From Campylobacteraceae bacterium (GTDB taxonomy: Bacteria > Campylobacterota > Campylobacteria > Campylobacterales > Campylobacteraceae): 35,862 nt of DNA. Shown one piece after another: positions 33,722-35,862 of this stretch (position 1 is the first letter of the stretch; each line of letters opens with the position of its first letter). The stretch lies in assembly GCA_031276075.1 (NCBI GenBank), contig JAISNU010000038.1, forward strand, positions 1 through 35,862. Reading direction: 5' to 3'. Position numbers and translations under genes: made by a program. Under the pieces are notes generated by a model. The model was not told the origin of the DNA. It worked only from the letters and a program-made list of their open reading frames with translations, and made no database searches.

Positions 33722-33817
33722 ATATATAATACCAATTAAACAGATAAATTAACTATACTTTTTTAGTAAAGTATTTATTGAGATATTTAATTCTTGTAAA
33801 AATTTAAGGAGGAAGTT
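33722..33817 (+). promoter_or_regulatory. Likely promoter and leader of the ssuD-like gene
   Basis: TATATAAT near 33723-33730 is a good -10 candidate; the leader is AT-rich and ends with AAGGAGGAAG (33806-33815), the strongest ribosome binding site in the window, before the ATG at 33818. No operator was recognised. Confidence 0.3.
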
Positions 33818-34966
33818 ATGAGTTTAGGCATTTTTTGGTTTCTGCCCACAGGCGGCGACGGCAGGTATTTGGGAAGGTCGGCGACTGCAAGACCTGTGAG
33901 CAACGCTTATCTTAAACAGATAGCGACGACTGCCGAACATCTTGGATATGACGGGCTTTTGATACCGACAGGAAGCGGCAATCTTGACCCGTTCATCACT
34001 GCCGCAACATTGGCAAATGTAACAAGCAAAATCAAACTTTTAGTAGCTTTGAGGACTTCGGCTACGGGAGGACCTACGGTATTTGCAAGGCAGACCGCTA
34101 CATTAGATGAAGCGTTAAACGGCAGATTGATACTCAATGTAGTTCCCGGAGCTTGGCCTGAGGAGCTTGCGGCTGACGGAATCTTTTGGAATCACGACGA
34201 AAGATACGAAGCGGCAGACGAGTTTTTGACTGTCTGGCGCAGACTTTTAAGCGGCGAAAAAGTTACTTATAAGGGTAAATATTATCATGTAGAAAACGCT
34301 CAAAATCTATTTCCTCCCGTCCAAAGACCTCATCCGCCTTTGTATTTCGGGGGTTCGTCGGATGCGGCTCATGATTTGACGGCAAAGCACATAGACGCAT
34401 ATCTTAGCTGGGGCGAACCGCCTCATTTGGTAGCGGAAAAGATAGCAGATGTGAAAAAAAGAGCCGCCGCGCTTGGACGGACTGTGAGATTTGGCATAAG
34501 GCTGCAAATCATCGTCCGCGAAACGGAAGAGGAGGCATGGGCGGCGGCGGAGAAACTTATAAGCCATTTGGATGACGATTTGATAGCTGCTGCGCAAGCC
34601 AATCAAAACAGTTCCGACTCCATAGGACAGCGCCGCATAACATCTTTGCATAAAGGCGATAAGAGCAAGCTTGAGATAAGCCCAAATCTTTGGGCAGGTA
34701 TCGGCTTGATAAGAGGAGGCGCAGGAACGGCGCTTGTTGGGGATCCTAAGACTGTGGCGGCAAGACTGCAAGAGTATGTAGATCTTGGGGCGGATACTTT
34801 TGTGCTTTCAGGCTATCCGCATTTGGAAGAAGCTGTGCGTTTTGCGGAGCTTGTTTTCCCGCTTTTGCCAGATAAAAAACCGTTTACCGTTGAAAACGAT
34901 GTGGTAACGGGCGGCGCGTTTGATACGAGACTGCTTTCAAGCAATAAGCATGTTAAAGCTTCGTAA
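33818..34966 (+). CDS. SsuD-family FMNH2-dependent alkanesulfonate monooxygenase
   Basis: 382 residues, the length of E. coli SsuD, and collinear with it: [92 protein letters not shown] and SGYPHLEEA. SsuD releases sulfite from alkanesulfonates using reduced flavin and O2. Several active-site positions differ from E. coli as I recall it: Asn55 replaces the active-site Cys, Gly12 replaces a His, and RLQ replaces RLH at the His228 position. A relative with another organosulfur substrate (MsuD or SfnG-like) is possible. Seven codon-scale bases later the next gene starts, so they form an operon. Confidence 0.8.
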   Translation: MSLGIFWFLPTGGDGRYLGRSATARPVSNAYLKQIATTAEHLGYDGLLIPTGSGNLDPFITAATLANVTSKIKLLVALRTSATGGPTVFARQTATLDEALNGRLILNVVPGAWPEELAADGIFWNHDERYEAADEFLTVWRRLLSGEKVTYKGKYYHVENAQNLFPPVQRPHPPLYFGGSSDAAHDLTAKHIDAYLSWGEPPHLVAEKIADVKKRAAALGRTVRFGIRLQIIVRETEEEAWAAAEKLISHLDDDLIAAAQANQNSSDSIGQRRITSLHKGDKSKLEISPNLWAGIGLIRGGAGTALVGDPKTVAARLQEYVDLGADTFVLSGYPHLEEAVRFAELVFPLLPDKKPFTVENDVVTGGAFDTRLLSSNKHVKAS

Positions 34967-34978
34967 AAAGGTTTGAAA

Positions 34979-35434
34979 ATGGCTCATGAGATTTTAGAAT
35001 TGCTAAATGACCCGAAAAGTGTGAAAATCCTTGTCAGTATTGATGACGAGGGTCTGCCTCACCCTGTCGTCAAAGAGTCTTTAAGAAGCGAGAATGACGA
35101 TATTGTTTATACCGAATTTCTTGAGTCTTCAAACACAAACCGCTTTTTAACAAAAGCCCTTTGGTTTGACAAAAAAGTCGTTATTTTATTGCTCACTCAC
35201 GATAAACGCAGTTTTAAAATCACGGCAAAGCCCGTAAAAGCCATAGTGAGCGGCAAGATATTTCAAAAATATTACGAAGAGGTTCTAAGCAGATATAAAG
35301 ATTTTGATTTATCCACTGTGTGGGTATTGAAGCCTTTGGAGATTAGCGAGCAGACGCTTCAAAAAAGAGTGGACGAAGAAACGCGGGATAGACCTTACTT
35401 TTTGCATTTGGACAGACTTGCAAAAGGAGCGTAA
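34979..35434 (+). CDS. PNPOx-like flavin-binding split-barrel protein
   Basis: 151 residues. The opening (LLNDPKSVKILVSIDDEGLPHPVVKESLR) followed by FLTKALWFDKKVVILLL and FKITAKPVKAIVSGKIFQKYYEEV matches the pyridoxamine-phosphate-oxidase-like split barrel, a family that binds FMN or F420. Next to an FMNH2-dependent monooxygenase it might handle flavin, but no NAD(P)H-binding feature is visible. ATG at 34979 with AAAGG upstream is preferred to TTG at 34973. The stop abuts the next ATG. Confidence 0.6.
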   Translation: MAHEILELLNDPKSVKILVSIDDEGLPHPVVKESLRSENDDIVYTEFLESSNTNRFLTKALWFDKKVVILLLTHDKRSFKITAKPVKAIVSGKIFQKYYEEVLSRYKDFDLSTVWVLKPLEISEQTLQKRVDEETRDRPYFLHLDRLAKGA

Positions 35435-35862
35435 ATGAGTGCAGGAAGAGGACTTACATTAGACGAAATAGCGGACAAATATCCCGAGTTTCCGCGCCTT
35501 GTGCTGTTGAAAACAGACATTCAACGAAGGGGCGTTTATTATACTCCCGAAGCGCTTGATGCGGTGGATCCCGATATTCATCATTTGGGCGGAACGGATA
35601 TTTTCGGCAGCCGCGACGGTAAATTAAAATACCGCCCCGAATCTTTCAGTCTGCGCGACGGCACATCTGTCATAAGCACGCCCACACCTTTGGAAAATGA
35701 CCCTTATGTGGTTGATTTGATAGACGGAAAGCTTGTTTTGACGGATAATGAACATATTCTTGAAGAGGTATTTTATTGGGAAAAGCCGGATTATTATGAT
35801 AAAAGAACTTCAAGCGGCGCGCTCATGCAAAATGTGGTAGGTTCGCGTCCGCAAAGGCTTTA
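35435..35862 (+). CDS. Unidentified protein, N-terminal 142 residues (runs off the window)
   Basis: Begins MSAGRGLTLDEIADKYPEFP at the ATG directly after the previous stop, with AAAGGAG upstream, so it is the third gene of the ssuD-like operon. Visible segments are LLKTDIQRRGVYYTPEALDAV, HHLGGTDIFGSRDGKLKYRPES and LEEVFYWEKPDYYDKRTSSG. The style recalls the cysteine-free N-terminal region of some radical SAM proteins, but no cluster motif is in the part present, so I do not assign a function. Confidence 0.6.
   Translation, partial: MSAGRGLTLDEIADKYPEFPRLVLLKTDIQRRGVYYTPEALDAVDPDIHHLGGTDIFGSRDGKLKYRPESFSLRDGTSVISTPTPLENDPYVVDLIDGKLVLTDNEHILEEVFYWEKPDYYDKRTSSGALMQNVVGSRPQRL

Noticed and set aside
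31977-33817. cas1, cas2 or cas6 hidden after csx20
   Set aside because: No open frame of suitable length or content exists in this interval on either strand.

Overview
The window looks like a chromosomal segment of a Campylobacterota (Epsilonproteobacteria) member. It is AT-rich, it carries a NikK plus NikMLQO nickel transporter, and bamA and tyrA sit side by side and divergent as in Campylobacter. The genus cannot be fixed from the sequence. Start codons include several TTG and GTG, and genes in operons commonly overlap by 4 bp (ATGA).

Layout. 1-3.7 kb: nickel uptake (nikK, then nikM-nikL-nikQ-nikO) with a NikR-like operator upstream of nikK. 3.7-4.3 kb: a broken Sel1-repeat (Hcp-like) gene. 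4.3-5.3 kb: gene-free, with palindromic repeats. 5.3-11.5 kb (minus strand): phosphate uptake, pstS separate and pstC-pstA-pstB-olsF as one operon; olsF appears to encode a bifunctional ornithine-lipid synthase, so phosphate scavenging and phosphorus-free lipid synthesis are linked. A gene-free stretch with repeats lies between pstC and pstS. 11.5-12.1 kb: a gene-free stretch with a candidate structured small RNA. 12.1-15.7 kb: bamA (minus), tyrA and dgkA (plus). 15.7-19.8 kb (minus): a HemW-like radical SAM gene, phoU, a phoB-like regulator and a phoR-like kinase. 19.9-23.9 kb: molybdate transport (modA, a Mop-domain protein, modB, modC) preceded by a modE gene wrecked by frameshifts and a phage-like insertion. 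23.9-24.4 kb: a SprT-like zinc protein. 24.7-32.0 kb: a type III-B CRISPR effector operon (cmr1, HD-less cas10, cmr3-cmr6) ending in a CARF-HEPN DxTHG effector and Csx20. 32.0-33.8 kb: about 1.8 kb without genes, packed with palindromic repeats and a 161-bp duplication. 33.8-35.9 kb: an SsuD-like monooxygenase, a PNPOx-like flavin-fold protein and the start of an unidentified gene.

How the parts work together. Three promoters (pstC, pstS, phoU) share an 18-bp direct-repeat element, in each case exactly 10 bp upstream of a -10-like hexamer. This is the geometry of a PhoB-activated promoter and defines a likely Pho regulon for PstSCAB, OlsF, PhoU, PhoB and PhoR. The CRISPR operon contains a cyclic-oligoadenylate synthase (Cas10 GGDD), a predicted cOA-activated RNase (CARF-HEPN) and a predicted off-switch (Csx20), but no Cas1, Cas2, Cas6 or CRISPR array in this window. 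modE is dead while a ModE-like operator survives in front of modA.
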